A stretch of 13,183 nucleotides of DNA, from positions 1 to 13,183 of the forward strand of contig JANXVV010000427.1 in NCBI GenBank assembly GCA_025351525.1, in the 5' to 3' direction. Within the stretch, counting starts at the first letter, position 1. Each line of letters begins with the position of its first letter. This document shows, one piece after another, positions 1 to 7,177 of the stretch. The notes under the pieces are model-generated. The model saw nothing but the letters and a program-made list of their open reading frames with translations, was not told the origin of the DNA and made no database searches. A program made the translations under genes and the position numbers. Origin of the DNA: Humisphaera sp. Lineage in GTDB: Bacteria; Planctomycetota; Phycisphaerae; Tepidisphaerales; Tepidisphaeraceae.

Positions 1-54
1 GGTCGTCGCCTACGGCTCCGATCCCGGCGTGAATTTTAGCTTTCAAAAGTTCCG

Positions 55-1971
55 TCAAATCCTGCGATTGTGCGTGGGGGATTTGATCGGCAGCAGCGAA
101 AACTTCGATCGCGTGAGCTTGCGTTCCCTATCAGGCGCAGACGAACGACCGGCGCGCCAATGGCCGATCAGGATCACATCGATCCCCACCATGGCGAAGG
201 TGACCGTCCATGCTCGAATGTGGGTGCCGGCGGAGGCGACCACCGTGCCAAGCGCGGAAGATTCATAAGCGAAATCCGCCATCGCATCGGCGAAGGAGGC
301 CATCGCGTTCGACCGACCGAAGTCCAGCAGCATCGGCACTGCGCTCTCGGCGATGCGAGATGCAGAGGAGACCGCACCTGTCACATCAGATGCAATCGCT
401 GTGACGGCGACAAGCGATGGCGTCGATACTTCAAGCGCGGGCAAAGCGAAAACCACCTCGTTCCATTGCACCATTGCCGACTGAAAAAACGCCGCGAAAG
501 GTGGAGAGAATCGACCGATTGCACCAAGCGGTAAAATTGCTCGTCCCACATCGAGCGATGCGGCACTTGCATTGATATCCACATTGAACGGTGCGAACAC
601 GGGTGCTCGTACGATGATCGTTTTGCCCACCTCCGCGATATTCAACTGGAGATTGGCGTTGACATTGACATCGGTATTTGCCAATGCGCGGAAATGATGA
701 GCGGTGGCATGAGTGGCTTTATCGGCGGCGACGGCGGGTCGGGTCGATACGGGCAAGCCATCGGCGTGGGTCAGGGAGTAGATCACTTGAGGCGCATCGG
801 GCGACCCCAGGCCGGTGACTTCATCGTAGCCGGGGCCAGGGTGTTGTCGGCCAGTCGATCGGCCTTGGGTGACGTCGTGAAAATCGGCGGCATACGCCGA
901 ATAACCCGGCGTGTTGGGCGCGCTATAAAGCGAATAGAGGGCGGGGAGTGTCGCGGAGACGCCATCGAGCGAACCTTTGCCCGCCGCCGCACGAAGCTGG
1001 TCGGCCACCGCCACCTGCGCGGCCCACTGCGGCGCGCCGGCACTGGTGCCGCCAATCACCGACCACCCCACCACACCTGCATCCCGCACCGAACTGTACA
1101 CCGCAAATCCGCGGTTCGGATCGGCGTTGTAGGAAACATCGGGCGAGGTGCGGAAACCACCGCTCTGGACGACACCCTGATACGAAGGTGATTTTTCGTA
1201 TCGGCTCACGCCACCGGTGGTTTTATTCCATCCGACTTCGCTCGAATAGGTGCCGTTACCGCCGGTGGTATTAAGCGATGTGCCACCGACCGAAAGCACG
1301 CCCGGCGAAGTCGCGGGCCAATCCGGGCCTGCCCCCGAACCCTCATCACCCGAGGAGGCGACGAACGTCACCCCCGGATGGCCGAGCGGTGTGGTCAACG
1401 TCGAATCGTAGGGCAACTGGCCTCGGTACTCGCTGATACCCCAACTCAGGGAGACCACTGACACCCCCGCCGCCTTACGCGCATAATCCACACCGGCGAG
1501 CAGATCGGGGATGCTATCGGACTTGGTTTCGACCAGCAGAATTTTGGCATTCGGCGCGATGGCGTGGGCCCATTCAACGTCCATCGCAATTTCCGAGGCC
1601 CACCCGGAATTCACCTTCACGGTGCTGTCGGTACCACCGGTTTGACCGACGATTTTAAAACTGGGCGGTGCGGCAATGCCGAACTGCTCATCGAAAGTCG
1701 CCAGGTCCGCCGCGATGCTCGGATGCCTGAAAGCGTCGACGATGGCGATCGTCTGCCCGCTGCCATCGGCGTTGACGTGATCGAAGCCGTAGGCATGGCG
1801 GATCTGGCTCGGCGTGTATCCCTGCACGGCCGATGAAACCGGTGCCGCAGGCGGCGCGGGCCTGGAATGCGGGTGCGCGCAGAAGCCATCTGCGGACAAA
1901 AACTGTCGCGACTCCAGCCCTTCGACACTCGAACGCGCGGGGAACTTAACGCTCTTTTTCGGCAAGGCCAT
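55..1971 (-). CDS. S53 family (sedolisin-type) serine protease, membrane-anchored
   Basis: A 638-residue secreted or surface endopeptidase of the sedolisin family, which uses a Ser-Glu-Asp triad. Seen: Glu127 and Asp131 in SEIAMDVEWAHAIAP, the oxyanion Asp209 in ASSGDEG, and the nucleophile Ser310 in GGTSAGAPQ. Calcium-site-like motifs FHDVTQG (about 364-370) and GYDEVTGLGSP (381-391) close the catalytic domain (about 51-400). The N-terminus has VEGLESRQFLSADG (16-29), a variant of the LEPR-xLL motif found on planctomycete surface proteins. The usual S53 pro-domain is absent: the mature-domain start GYTPSQIRHAYG begins at residue 51. Residues 405-580 match nothing I recognise. A hydrophobic helix at about 587-605 followed by a basic tail suggests a C-terminal anchor. 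The ATG is preceded by GAGGAG at 6 bases spacing. The family is secure; substrate and final location are inferred. Confidence 0.9.
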   Translation of the reverse strand: MALPKKSVKFPARSSVEGLESRQFLSADGFCAHPHSRPAPPAAPVSSAVQGYTPSQIRHAYGFDHVNADGSGQTIAIVDAFRHPSIAADLATFDEQFGIAAPPSFKIVGQTGGTDSTVKVNSGWASEIAMDVEWAHAIAPNAKILLVETKSDSIPDLLAGVDYARKAAGVSVVSLSWGISEYRGQLPYDSTLTTPLGHPGVTFVASSGDEGSGAGPDWPATSPGVLSVGGTSLNTTGGNGTYSSEVGWNKTTGGVSRYEKSPSYQGVVQSGGFRTSPDVSYNADPNRGFAVYSSVRDAGVVGWSVIGGTSAGAPQWAAQVAVADQLRAAAGKGSLDGVSATLPALYSLYSAPNTPGYSAYAADFHDVTQGRSTGRQHPGPGYDEVTGLGSPDAPQVIYSLTHADGLPVSTRPAVAADKATHATAHHFRALANTDVNVNANLQLNIAEVGKTIIVRAPVFAPFNVDINASAASLDVGRAILPLGAIGRFSPPFAAFFQSAMVQWNEVVFALPALEVSTPSLVAVTAIASDVTGAVSSASRIAESAVPMLLDFGRSNAMASFADAMADFAYESSALGTVVASAGTHIRAWTVTFAMVGIDVILIGHWRAGRSSAPDRERKLTRSKFSLLPIKSPTHNRRI

Positions 1972-2116
1972 TCGTCACTCCTCGTTCCGGAAAGACACGC
2001 ACTTCCAGATCTCGTTAGCTGTCTCTGGCCCAGCCTAACAAATTTGGATGAGGCCTCAATGAGAAATCGATGAGAACCCGCCCAATTTTTCAGATTCCGC
2101 CCGTCCCCCAAACATG

Positions 2117-2217
2117 GCGGGGGAGGGTTAAGGGAAGGGGTCGATGGCGCGATGGGACACCCCATGGCTACGCCATTCTCTCTGTCCGGCCGACCCCTGC
2201 CCTAACCCTCCCCCACC
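2117..2217. repeat. Nested GC-rich palindrome, dispersed-repeat-like
   Basis: The outer arms at 2119-2143 and 2191-2214 are inverted copies built around GGGGGAGGGTTA and TAACCCTCCCCC. They differ by about one base and one indel. The 47-base interior is itself palindromic: ATGGCGCGATGGG faces CCCATGGCTACGCCAT. The whole unit could fold into a long cruciform or RNA hairpin. There is no T-tract in the gene direction, so it is not an obvious intrinsic terminator. It looks like a dispersed intergenic element, but copies elsewhere cannot be seen from this window. Confidence 0.6.
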
Positions 2218-2260
2218 AGCGGGAAGGGAGGAACGATCGTGTAAAATCCGCCTCAATACT

Positions 2261-2306
2261 TGCGCAAAGGTGCAAAGAGCGCTTTGCAATCTTTGCACCT
2301 TTCGCA
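2261..2306. repeat. Inverted repeat downstream of the Spy-like gene
   Basis: Perfect 12-base arms AAAGGTGCAAAG (2266-2277) and CTTTGCACCTTT (2291-2302) flank a 13-base loop. The pairing extends outward by about 4 bases with one bulge. It begins about 24 bases past the Spy-like stop codon, where a terminator would sit, but no T-run follows in the gene direction. It may be a factor-dependent terminator, an mRNA-stabilising hairpin or a dispersed repeat. Confidence 0.5.
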
Positions 2307-2329
2307 TCTCCGCGCCCGCCTTTAATTCC

Positions 2330-2854
2330 TCACGGCGATGCAGGAGTCGGCGGCACTCCGGGCGGCAGCCAATCGGGCGGCGAACCGGGACCTCCATGAT
2401 GCGGGCCATGATGAAGTCGATTCTGCAAAATTTCCCGATATCGCAATTTCTGCGCCTCGGTCAAAATCTTCTCCGTCTTCTTCACCGCCTCATCAAATGC
2501 ACCATCGCGCGAGCTTTTCAGGGAAGCCAGCGAGGCGGAACAATCCTCCTGAATTTTGACGAACTTCAATTTCTGCTCCTCCGTCAACATCGCCAGCAAC
2601 GCATCATCCCGCTTTTTCTGAACACCCTGCGCGGTTTGGAAACAGTCATCCACCTGGCCTTTGACGCCTTCCCAGATCACCCGCATTTTCTCATTCTGGT
2701 CCTGCGTCAAATTAAGTTCCTCGGCCAGAGGGGTTCGCGGAACCTTCACGAACGGCCTGGTGCCGGGATGCCGTGACACCAACATGCCGGCCACCAGACC
2801 GGAACTGAGCGTCAGCACAAACAGGATCATCAGAATGATTTTGGCTTTGCCCAT
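2330..2854 (-). CDS. Spy/CpxP-like periplasmic LTxxQ protein (metal-sensor-like)
   Basis: A 174-residue protein with an N-terminal hydrophobic helix (about 5-26), so exported or membrane-tethered with a periplasmic helical domain. Three LTxxQ-type repeats are visible: LTQDQ (49-53), LTEEQ (90-94) and LTEAQ (131-135). These are the signature of the Spy/CpxP/CnrX-like helical-hook fold. Two cysteines (71 and 105) lie in the helical body. The tail carries HHGPHHGG (148-155) and a Pro-rich end, suggesting metal binding. The gene overlaps the anti-sigma gene by 25 bases. With the sigma and anti-sigma genes just upstream, a role in sensing periplasmic metal or envelope stress is inferred by analogy with CnrX. 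It could instead be a simple chaperone. Confidence 0.8.
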   Translation of the reverse strand: MGKAKIILMILFVLTLSSGLVAGMLVSRHPGTRPFVKVPRTPLAEELNLTQDQNEKMRVIWEGVKGQVDDCFQTAQGVQKKRDDALLAMLTEEQKLKFVKIQEDCSASLASLKSSRDGAFDEAVKKTEKILTEAQKLRYREILQNRLHHGPHHGGPGSPPDWLPPGVPPTPASP

Positions 2855-3366
2855 GGCTTTCGTTCCGTCACGGTCAAGTCGTCCAGCATCCAGTCAACGG
2901 CGTAGCGCGGCGAAAAAAAAGTGTCTCCCAACAATCCCGGACTTGGGTCCGCGTAACCCGTCGTCGCCACCCGTTCCCATTCAGGTGCCAAAGCCACCGA
3001 AGCGTTGCCGGGTAACGCGGAATTAAGTTCCGGGGATTTCGTATCCAGCAGCCAGACACCGCAGACGATCAGCACCGAGGCCGCCAGGGCTCCGAGAAGT
3101 CCCATCGTGCGAAACAGCGGCAGGCTGTCTGATTCATCATTCCCGGCGTTCATCACGGCCTGATGCAGCCGCGCAGTTTCTTTCTGATTGATCCCGCGTG
3201 AACCGGCGGCAACACTGATGCGGGCCGATAGATCACGCAGGCTCGCCAGGCGGGCCATGCAAGCGGTGCATTCAATGAGATGGCGTTCGACCTTGGCAAT
3301 GCTTTCCCGATCCAGTTCACGATCGTGATACGCGTCGATGAGAAGTTGAAAATGACAGTCGCTCAT
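2830..3366 (-). CDS. Zinc-finger anti-sigma factor, single-pass membrane protein
   Basis: A 178-residue protein with the zf-HC2 anti-sigma motif: His29, Cys33 and Cys36 in RHLIECTAC, preceded by the usual AYHDREL helix (12-18). This cytoplasmic domain would hold the ECF sigma factor inactive. One membrane helix lies at about 88-107 (rich in L, A and V), and a periplasmic C-terminal part of about 70 residues follows. The ATG at 3366 is chosen because an upstream in-frame TTG at 3396 adds ten unlike-family residues and has no ribosome-binding site; the site for the ATG is itself weak. The gene lies 87 bases after the sigma gene, with a palindrome between them, and overlaps the Spy-like gene. 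The partner assignment rests on adjacency. Confidence 0.85.
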   Translation of the reverse strand: MSDCHFQLLIDAYHDRELDRESIAKVERHLIECTACMARLASLRDLSARISVAAGSRGINQKETARLHQAVMNAGNDESDSLPLFRTMGLLGALAASVLIVCGVWLLDTKSPELNSALPGNASVALAPEWERVATTGYADPSPGLLGDTFFSPRYAVDWMLDDLTVTERKPWAKPKSF

Positions 3367-3396
3367 GAATTCCGATGTCTTACAAACCCGAATCAA

Positions 3397-3458
3397 CGTA
3401 GCATGGGCTACCAGCCCATGTTTTGAATTTAATCCATGGGCTGGCAGCCCATGCTACG
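3397..3458. repeat. REP-like inverted repeat, GTAGCATGGGCT family
   Basis: Two 24-base arms (3397-3420 and 3435-3458) are inverted copies with a single mismatch around a 14-base loop. Each arm is itself a small palindrome of the form CATGGGCT-acc-AGCCCATG. The arm nearest the sigma gene contains its TAG stop codon (3454-3456). The same family recurs at 5285-5350, and a related unit reaches the window edge at 13162. Confidence 0.8.
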
Positions 3459-4056
3459 AATATCCGGTCAATCGCTTTCGCAATTCCGCCCGGGCTCGAA
3501 ACAGCCGCGATTCCACCGTGCCGCGCGGCACACCGAGCGTGTCGGCGATCTCCTGATACGACAGGCCTTCGATCTCCCGCAACACCACCGTCTCGCGAAA
3601 TTCCGGGGCCAGCGAACGGATCACTTCCAGCAGATCCAATCGTTGATCCACCGCGCTGGTGGTCGATGGCACACTCAATGAACCGGCCCAAAAACCGCGA
3701 GAGCTTTCCCGGCCATCCTCTGCATCCGAATCGCGATGCAGCGACAAGGTTTTCCGATCGTTCCGCTGCTTATTCCATATTTTGGCGGCACGGTTCATTA
3801 AAATTCGAGTCAGCCAGGTCTTGACCGAGGCACGGCCATCAAAGCTGTTCAGGCTCTTGAACGCCGCCACGAAAGTTTCCTGGCAGACGTCCTCCGCATC
3901 GGATCGGCTGGCGGCAAGAGACAGGGCCACGCGAAACAATTGGGGCGAATGCCGGTCGATCAGTGCGTGAAACGACCGGTGATCGCCTTTCGCCGCCGAC
4001 TGCCATAATTCCAGGTCGCTCGGCTCCAAAACCGGTTCTCCGCTGCCGCAAACCAC
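3454..4056 (-). CDS. ECF-family RNA polymerase sigma factor
   Basis: A 200-residue extracytoplasmic-function sigma factor that would redirect RNA polymerase to a small regulon. Sigma region 2 spans about residues 22-92, with the DAEDVCQETFVAAFKSL core and the WLTRILMNRAA helix. Region 4 spans about 140-196, with LSYQEIADTLGVPRGTVESR as the helix-turn-helix that reads the -35 element. The linker (100-138) is polar and low in complexity. The start is taken as the GTG at 4056, with GGA about 7 bases upstream. A TTG nine codons in is an alternative. The stop codon lies inside a REP-like palindrome. The next genes encode its likely anti-sigma factor and a periplasmic sensor-like protein. A GGAACC box at 4093-4088 could be an autoregulated -35, but I find no matching -10. 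Confidence 0.9.
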   Translation of the reverse strand: MVCGSGEPVLEPSDLELWQSAAKGDHRSFHALIDRHSPQLFRVALSLAASRSDAEDVCQETFVAAFKSLNSFDGRASVKTWLTRILMNRAAKIWNKQRNDRKTLSLHRDSDAEDGRESSRGFWAGSLSVPSTTSAVDQRLDLLEVIRSLAPEFRETVVLREIEGLSYQEIADTLGVPRGTVESRLFRARAELRKRLTGYS

Positions 4057-4155
4057 TCGATGATCCGGTCATCCTGATATGAAGTATGGTTCCCCGCCTT
4101 CGGCGAATTCTTCCCGGAATCGGAATTATTTGTAACAGAGCCAGTTTGCAATCAT

Positions 4156-4743
4156 TCACGCCGGATGAAACAGCACGGTTCCCTGGACCAGGAAATAGAC
4201 GCCGAGTAAACCGAAGGCGAGGCTGACGAACCAGATGGGTTTTCGCTTGCTCAGCACCGTAATGGCCGCCATGGCGATGGCGATCTGGAACATCGTCACG
4301 CCGGGGGCGAGTTTCTGATGGCGTCGCATATGCTCGCCGGAACTGTGCTGAAGTTCCCTCGCCTCGACCGTCAATTCCTCCTGCTTTTTTTCACGCTCTT
4401 CCAGCTTGGATTTGTCCGCTTCGGTCACGGTTTTACCCATGGCCACGAGAATCTCATTCTTATTGAGTGTCGCCAGCGTCTTGCTCTTCTGCGCTTGAAA
4501 CTCATTCCACTTATCCGACGCCTGCACCTGCTCGAACAATGCCTCGTTCGCATGATCGCCGGCCTTCAAACCGGTGACCGCCGCGAGTGCCGCCAAAAAA
4601 GCGGCGGTGAGCGCCACCCAACCGACCCACTTCTCCGCCGAATGGGTGGCGTGGTGATGCATGTCTTCCTGGGCTTGTTCGGTGGGGGATTCCATTTCTT
4701 CAGGCATTGCGGTCTCCGGTTCGGTGATCGAGGCTTTTGACAT
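4156..4743 (-). CDS. DUF4337 family membrane protein
   Basis: A 195-residue protein matching the DUF4337 pattern: a first membrane helix (about 39-59) with LAAVTGLKAGDHANEAL, the ASDKWNEFQAQ segment (76-86), a charged coiled-coil-like stretch (about 105-132), then two further helices (about 148-164 and 169-188). The N-terminus is acidic with a His cluster (HHHATH, 29-34). Function in this family is not established. The ATG at 4743 has no ribosome-binding site and sits just past the suf terminator. An in-frame ATG at 4707 has GGAG at 6 bases spacing and may be the true start. The gene is separate from the suf operon and lies 99 bases before the sigma gene. Confidence 0.8.
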   Translation of the reverse strand: MSKASITEPETAMPEEMESPTEQAQEDMHHHATHSAEKWVGWVALTAAFLAALAAVTGLKAGDHANEALFEQVQASDKWNEFQAQKSKTLATLNKNEILVAMGKTVTEADKSKLEEREKKQEELTVEARELQHSSGEHMRRHQKLAPGVTMFQIAIAMAAITVLSKRKPIWFVSLAFGLLGVYFLVQGTVLFHPA

Positions 4744-4749
4744 GTACGG

Positions 4750-4776
4750 AAAAAGCCCGGCCCTTGGGGCCGGCGC
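4750..4776 (-). terminator. Intrinsic terminator of the suf operon
   Basis: Read on the minus strand, CCGGCCC-CAA-GGGCCGG forms a 7-bp GC stem with a 3-base loop. Two more pairs extend it across a one-base bulge, and TTTTT follows after the stem. It starts 20 bases past the stop codon of the sufT-like gene, so it marks the end of the transcript that began at sufB or at an internal promoter. Confidence 0.85.
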
Positions 4777-4795
4777 TAAACGTTGAGAGGTAATT

Positions 4796-5266
4796 CTACA
4801 TCATGTCGAGCGTCATGCGCGCCAATTCGGACATGCGGTCTTTCGACCAGGTGGGTTCCCAGACCAATTCCACATCCGCACTACGCACTTCGGGGATCGA
4901 TTCGATCCGCTTCTCGACCTCTCCCGGCAGCGAACCGGCGACCGGACAGGCCGGGGCGGTGAGGGTCATCTTTACTTTCACTCCGCCGGTGTCGTCAACA
5001 TCAATGCTGTAGATCAGACCCAACTCATAAATGTTGACAGGAATCTCGGGATCGTAAATTTGCCGAACCGCTTTAATGACCAGCCCTTCAAGCAGCTTCT
5101 TTTCAAGAGGTGTCAAAAATTTAACGGGCTTGTCATTGACCGGTTTGATCTCGACCGACTTAGCCGCCTGTAGATCGGCGATGGCTTTCAACGCCGCCTC
5201 CTGTTGTGGATCGGGCAGGACGGTCAGGGGTTGACGATGAGGCACCGGTGGGGATTCTTCAGTCAT
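4796..5266 (-). CDS. sufT: SufT-like DUF59 iron-sulfur cluster assembly protein
   Basis: A 156-residue protein whose C-terminal two thirds is a DUF59/MIP18 domain. Seen: IYDPEIPVNIYELGLIY (70-86) and LTAPACPVAG with the conserved Cys107, then EVRSADVELVWEPTWSKDRMSE (126-147). Family members help mature or deliver Fe-S clusters, and the gene is often the last one in suf operons, as here. Residues 1-55 are an extension beyond the minimal domain, with no motif I can name. The start is the ATG at 5266; a TTG three codons upstream is also open, and neither has a strong ribosome-binding site. A terminator follows directly. The gene lies 93 bases after the sufS-sufE fusion, with a REP-like palindrome in the gap. 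Confidence 0.88.
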   Translation of the reverse strand: MTEESPPVPHRQPLTVLPDPQQEAALKAIADLQAAKSVEIKPVNDKPVKFLTPLEKKLLEGLVIKAVRQIYDPEIPVNIYELGLIYSIDVDDTGGVKVKMTLTAPACPVAGSLPGEVEKRIESIPEVRSADVELVWEPTWSKDRMSELARMTLDMM

Positions 5267-5284
5267 AGGACCCAATCAGATTTT

Positions 5285-5350
5285 GTAGCATGAGCTACCA
5301 GCCCATGGCTTCATTGCAAATGCAAAACATGGGATGGTAGCCCATGCTAC
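5285..5350. repeat. REP-like inverted repeat, second copy of GTAGCATG family
   Basis: Arms of 23 bases (5285-5307 and 5328-5350) are inverted copies with two mismatches around a 20-base loop. The sequence matches the element at 3397-3458 (GTAGCATG, then GCTACCA, then GCCCATG). It fills most of the gap between the sufS-sufE stop and the sufT start, and would be transcribed inside the suf mRNA as a hairpin. Confidence 0.8.
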
Positions 5351-5359
5351 GAAAGAGGT

Positions 5360-7117
5360 TCACAAATTCTTCGCGAATTCGATCTTGCCCGCCAAATCGC
5401 GGATGCGCTGCACCATGCCCTGCAAACCATTTCGTCGTTGCGCGCTCACGAACTGCTCGAGTCCGATTCTCTGGAAAAACGCCTGCACGTCAAACGCAAG
5501 AATCGCCTTCGCCTCCTGCCCGGCGAACAGCTTTTGTACCACGGCGATCAACCCGCGCACGATATGAGCGTCGGAATCCCCGAGAAAATCCAACCGATGC
5601 CCATCCCCCGCCCGCCGATGCCCGACCACGTGAACGGTGCTCATGCAGCCATGCACCCGCGCGGCGTCGGTCTTCAGCCCGGCAGGCAGAGGCAGCAGTT
5701 TCTCGCCGAGTTCCAGCAGATATTCGTTCCGCGCATCGCGGTCGCCAAGAAATTCAAACACTTCCGCCAACTGATCCGCCGCCAGTTCCGGTGATGCGGC
5801 GGTGGCCGATGGATACTTCAATTCCATCGACTTGGGCGCGACCACGGCGGGTGATTTCGCGGCGAATGCACCGATGATTTTTTTCAGCGCCGTCACCAGC
5901 GCATCCACATCCTCCCGCGTGTTGTACATCGCAAAGGAAGCCCGCGTCGTCGCGTTGATTTTGAACCGATCCATCACCGGTTGGCAGCAATGGTGGCCGG
6001 TCCGCACGGCGATGCCCTGCGAATCCAGTTGCGTCCCCAAATCCAGCGGTGAAATCACCGGATCATCCATCACGAAAGAGATCACGCCGGCCTTGTGGCT
6101 GGCAGTTCCGATGATGCGAAGACCCTGAATCGCGGAAAGCTTTTCCGTCGCGTACGCCAGCAGTTCATCGACATACGGCTCGAAGTTTTCAAACCCGATC
6201 CCCATCACATAATCGATCGCGGCCCCCAGCCCGATCGCCCCGCAAATATCCGGTGTGCCCGCTTCAAACTTGTTCGGGAGATCCGCATATTCCGTCTTCT
6301 CAAACGTCACGCTGCGGATCATGTCCCCCCCGCCCATGAACGGCGGCATCGCTTCGAGAATCGCCCGCTTCCCGTACAGCACGCCGATCCCCGTCGGCCC
6401 GAATAGCTTGTGCCCGGAGAAGCAGTAAAAATCCGCGTTCAGTTTCTGCACATCCGTCGGGGAATGAGCCACCCACTGCGCGCCGTCGATCAGCACCATC
6501 GCGCCGACCGCGTGCGCCTGCTGAATGATTTCTTCGACGGGATTGATCGTGCCGAGCGAATTGGAAAGGTGATTCACCGCGACCATCTTCGTGCGCGGAT
6601 TCAGCAGTTTCGCGAACTCATCCATAAGCAATTCACCGGCGTCATTCATCGGGATGACGCGGAGCTTCGCCCCGGCCAACTCGCAAGCCATCTGCCAGGG
6701 GACGATATTGGAGTGATGCTCGAGCGCGCTGACGATGACTTCATCGCCCGCCTTCAGGAATGCGCGAGACCAGGAAGATGCCACCAGATTGATCGACTCG
6801 GTCGTGCCGCGCGTGAAAATAATTTCCGCGGAATCGGCGGCGTGAATGAACCTTTGCACCGTCGCGCGAGCCGTCTCGTAGGCTTGCGTGGCGATCTGGC
6901 TCAACTCATAAACGCCTCGATGTACGTTGGCGTTCTGAGCTTCATAGTAATGCGAGATGGCGTCGATGACGGCGCGCGGTTTTTGGGTGGTGGCGCCGTT
7001 GTCGAGGTAGATCAGCGGGTGGCCGTGCGATTTCGTTTGGAGGATCGGGAAGTCGCGGCGGACCTTTGTTGGATCGAATTGAACCTTGCGAAGTTGAATT
7101 GCGGGAAACTGCGTCAT
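5360..7117 (-). CDS. sufS: Cysteine desulfurase SufS fused to sulfur acceptor SufE
   Basis: A 585-residue bifunctional protein. Residues 1-415 are a group II cysteine desulfurase that uses PLP to convert cysteine to alanine plus an enzyme persulfide. Seen: the PLP-stacking His134 in ALEHHSN, Asp211 in LIDGAQW, the Schiff-base Lys237 in SGHKLFGPTG, and the persulfide Cys377 in RTGHHCCQP, with a second adjacent Cys378. Residues 416-430 are an Ala/Pro/Lys linker. Residues 430-585 form a SufE domain: ELKYPSATAASPELAADQLAE leads to the acceptor Cys491 in RVHGCMSTVHVV. The fusion puts donor and acceptor cysteines on one chain. A perfect TATAAT lies just upstream, so the gene may have its own promoter as well as readthrough. 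It sits 60 bases after higA. Confidence 0.95.
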   Translation of the reverse strand: MTQFPAIQLRKVQFDPTKVRRDFPILQTKSHGHPLIYLDNGATTQKPRAVIDAISHYYEAQNANVHRGVYELSQIATQAYETARATVQRFIHAADSAEIIFTRGTTESINLVASSWSRAFLKAGDEVIVSALEHHSNIVPWQMACELAGAKLRVIPMNDAGELLMDEFAKLLNPRTKMVAVNHLSNSLGTINPVEEIIQQAHAVGAMVLIDGAQWVAHSPTDVQKLNADFYCFSGHKLFGPTGIGVLYGKRAILEAMPPFMGGGDMIRSVTFEKTEYADLPNKFEAGTPDICGAIGLGAAIDYVMGIGFENFEPYVDELLAYATEKLSAIQGLRIIGTASHKAGVISFVMDDPVISPLDLGTQLDSQGIAVRTGHHCCQPVMDRFKINATTRASFAMYNTREDVDALVTALKKIIGAFAAKSPAVVAPKSMELKYPSATAASPELAADQLAEVFEFLGDRDARNEYLLELGEKLLPLPAGLKTDAARVHGCMSTVHVVGHRRAGDGHRLDFLGDSDAHIVRGLIAVVQKLFAGQEAKAILAFDVQAFFQRIGLEQFVSAQRRNGLQGMVQRIRDLAGKIEFAKNL

Positions 7118-7125
7118 GTGTCCAG

Positions 7126-7131
7126 ATTATA
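7126..7131 (-). promoter_or_regulatory. Possible -10 box for the sufS-sufE gene
   Basis: Read on the minus strand, a perfect TATAAT lies 8 bases before the sufS-sufE ATG, in the 60-base gap after higA. No good -35 is found at 17-19 bases upstream. Transcription from it would begin almost at the start codon, giving a leaderless or near-leaderless mRNA. Ribosome-binding signal before this ATG is weak, which fits, but the call rests on one hexamer. Confidence 0.35.
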
Positions 7132-7177
7132 GCCGTGCGGCTGGAATGTGGCGCAGGACGATGCGCGAAAACTTCCC

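Larger units (their letters stand above)
1972..2329. other. Gene-free gap with two inverted repeats
   Basis: This 358-base stretch separates the Spy-like gene from the protease gene. I see no credible coding frame in it. It holds a large nested palindrome (2117-2217), a smaller inverted repeat close to the Spy-like stop (2261-2306), and the protease ribosome-binding site just upstream of 1971. No clear sigma-70 promoter for the protease stands out to me. Confidence 0.6.

Noticed and set aside
1..54. Part of a further gene or terminator at the window start
   Set aside because: Too short, with no stem-loop plus T-run and no recognisable coding signal.
2261..2306. Intrinsic terminator for the Spy-like gene
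   Set aside because: The stem is good but no T-run follows on the minus strand, so it is listed only as an inverted repeat.
4057..4155. ECF-type autoregulated promoter before the sigma gene (GGAACC at 4093-4088)
   Set aside because: No convincing -10 element lies at the right distance, and the implied start would fall at the start codon itself.
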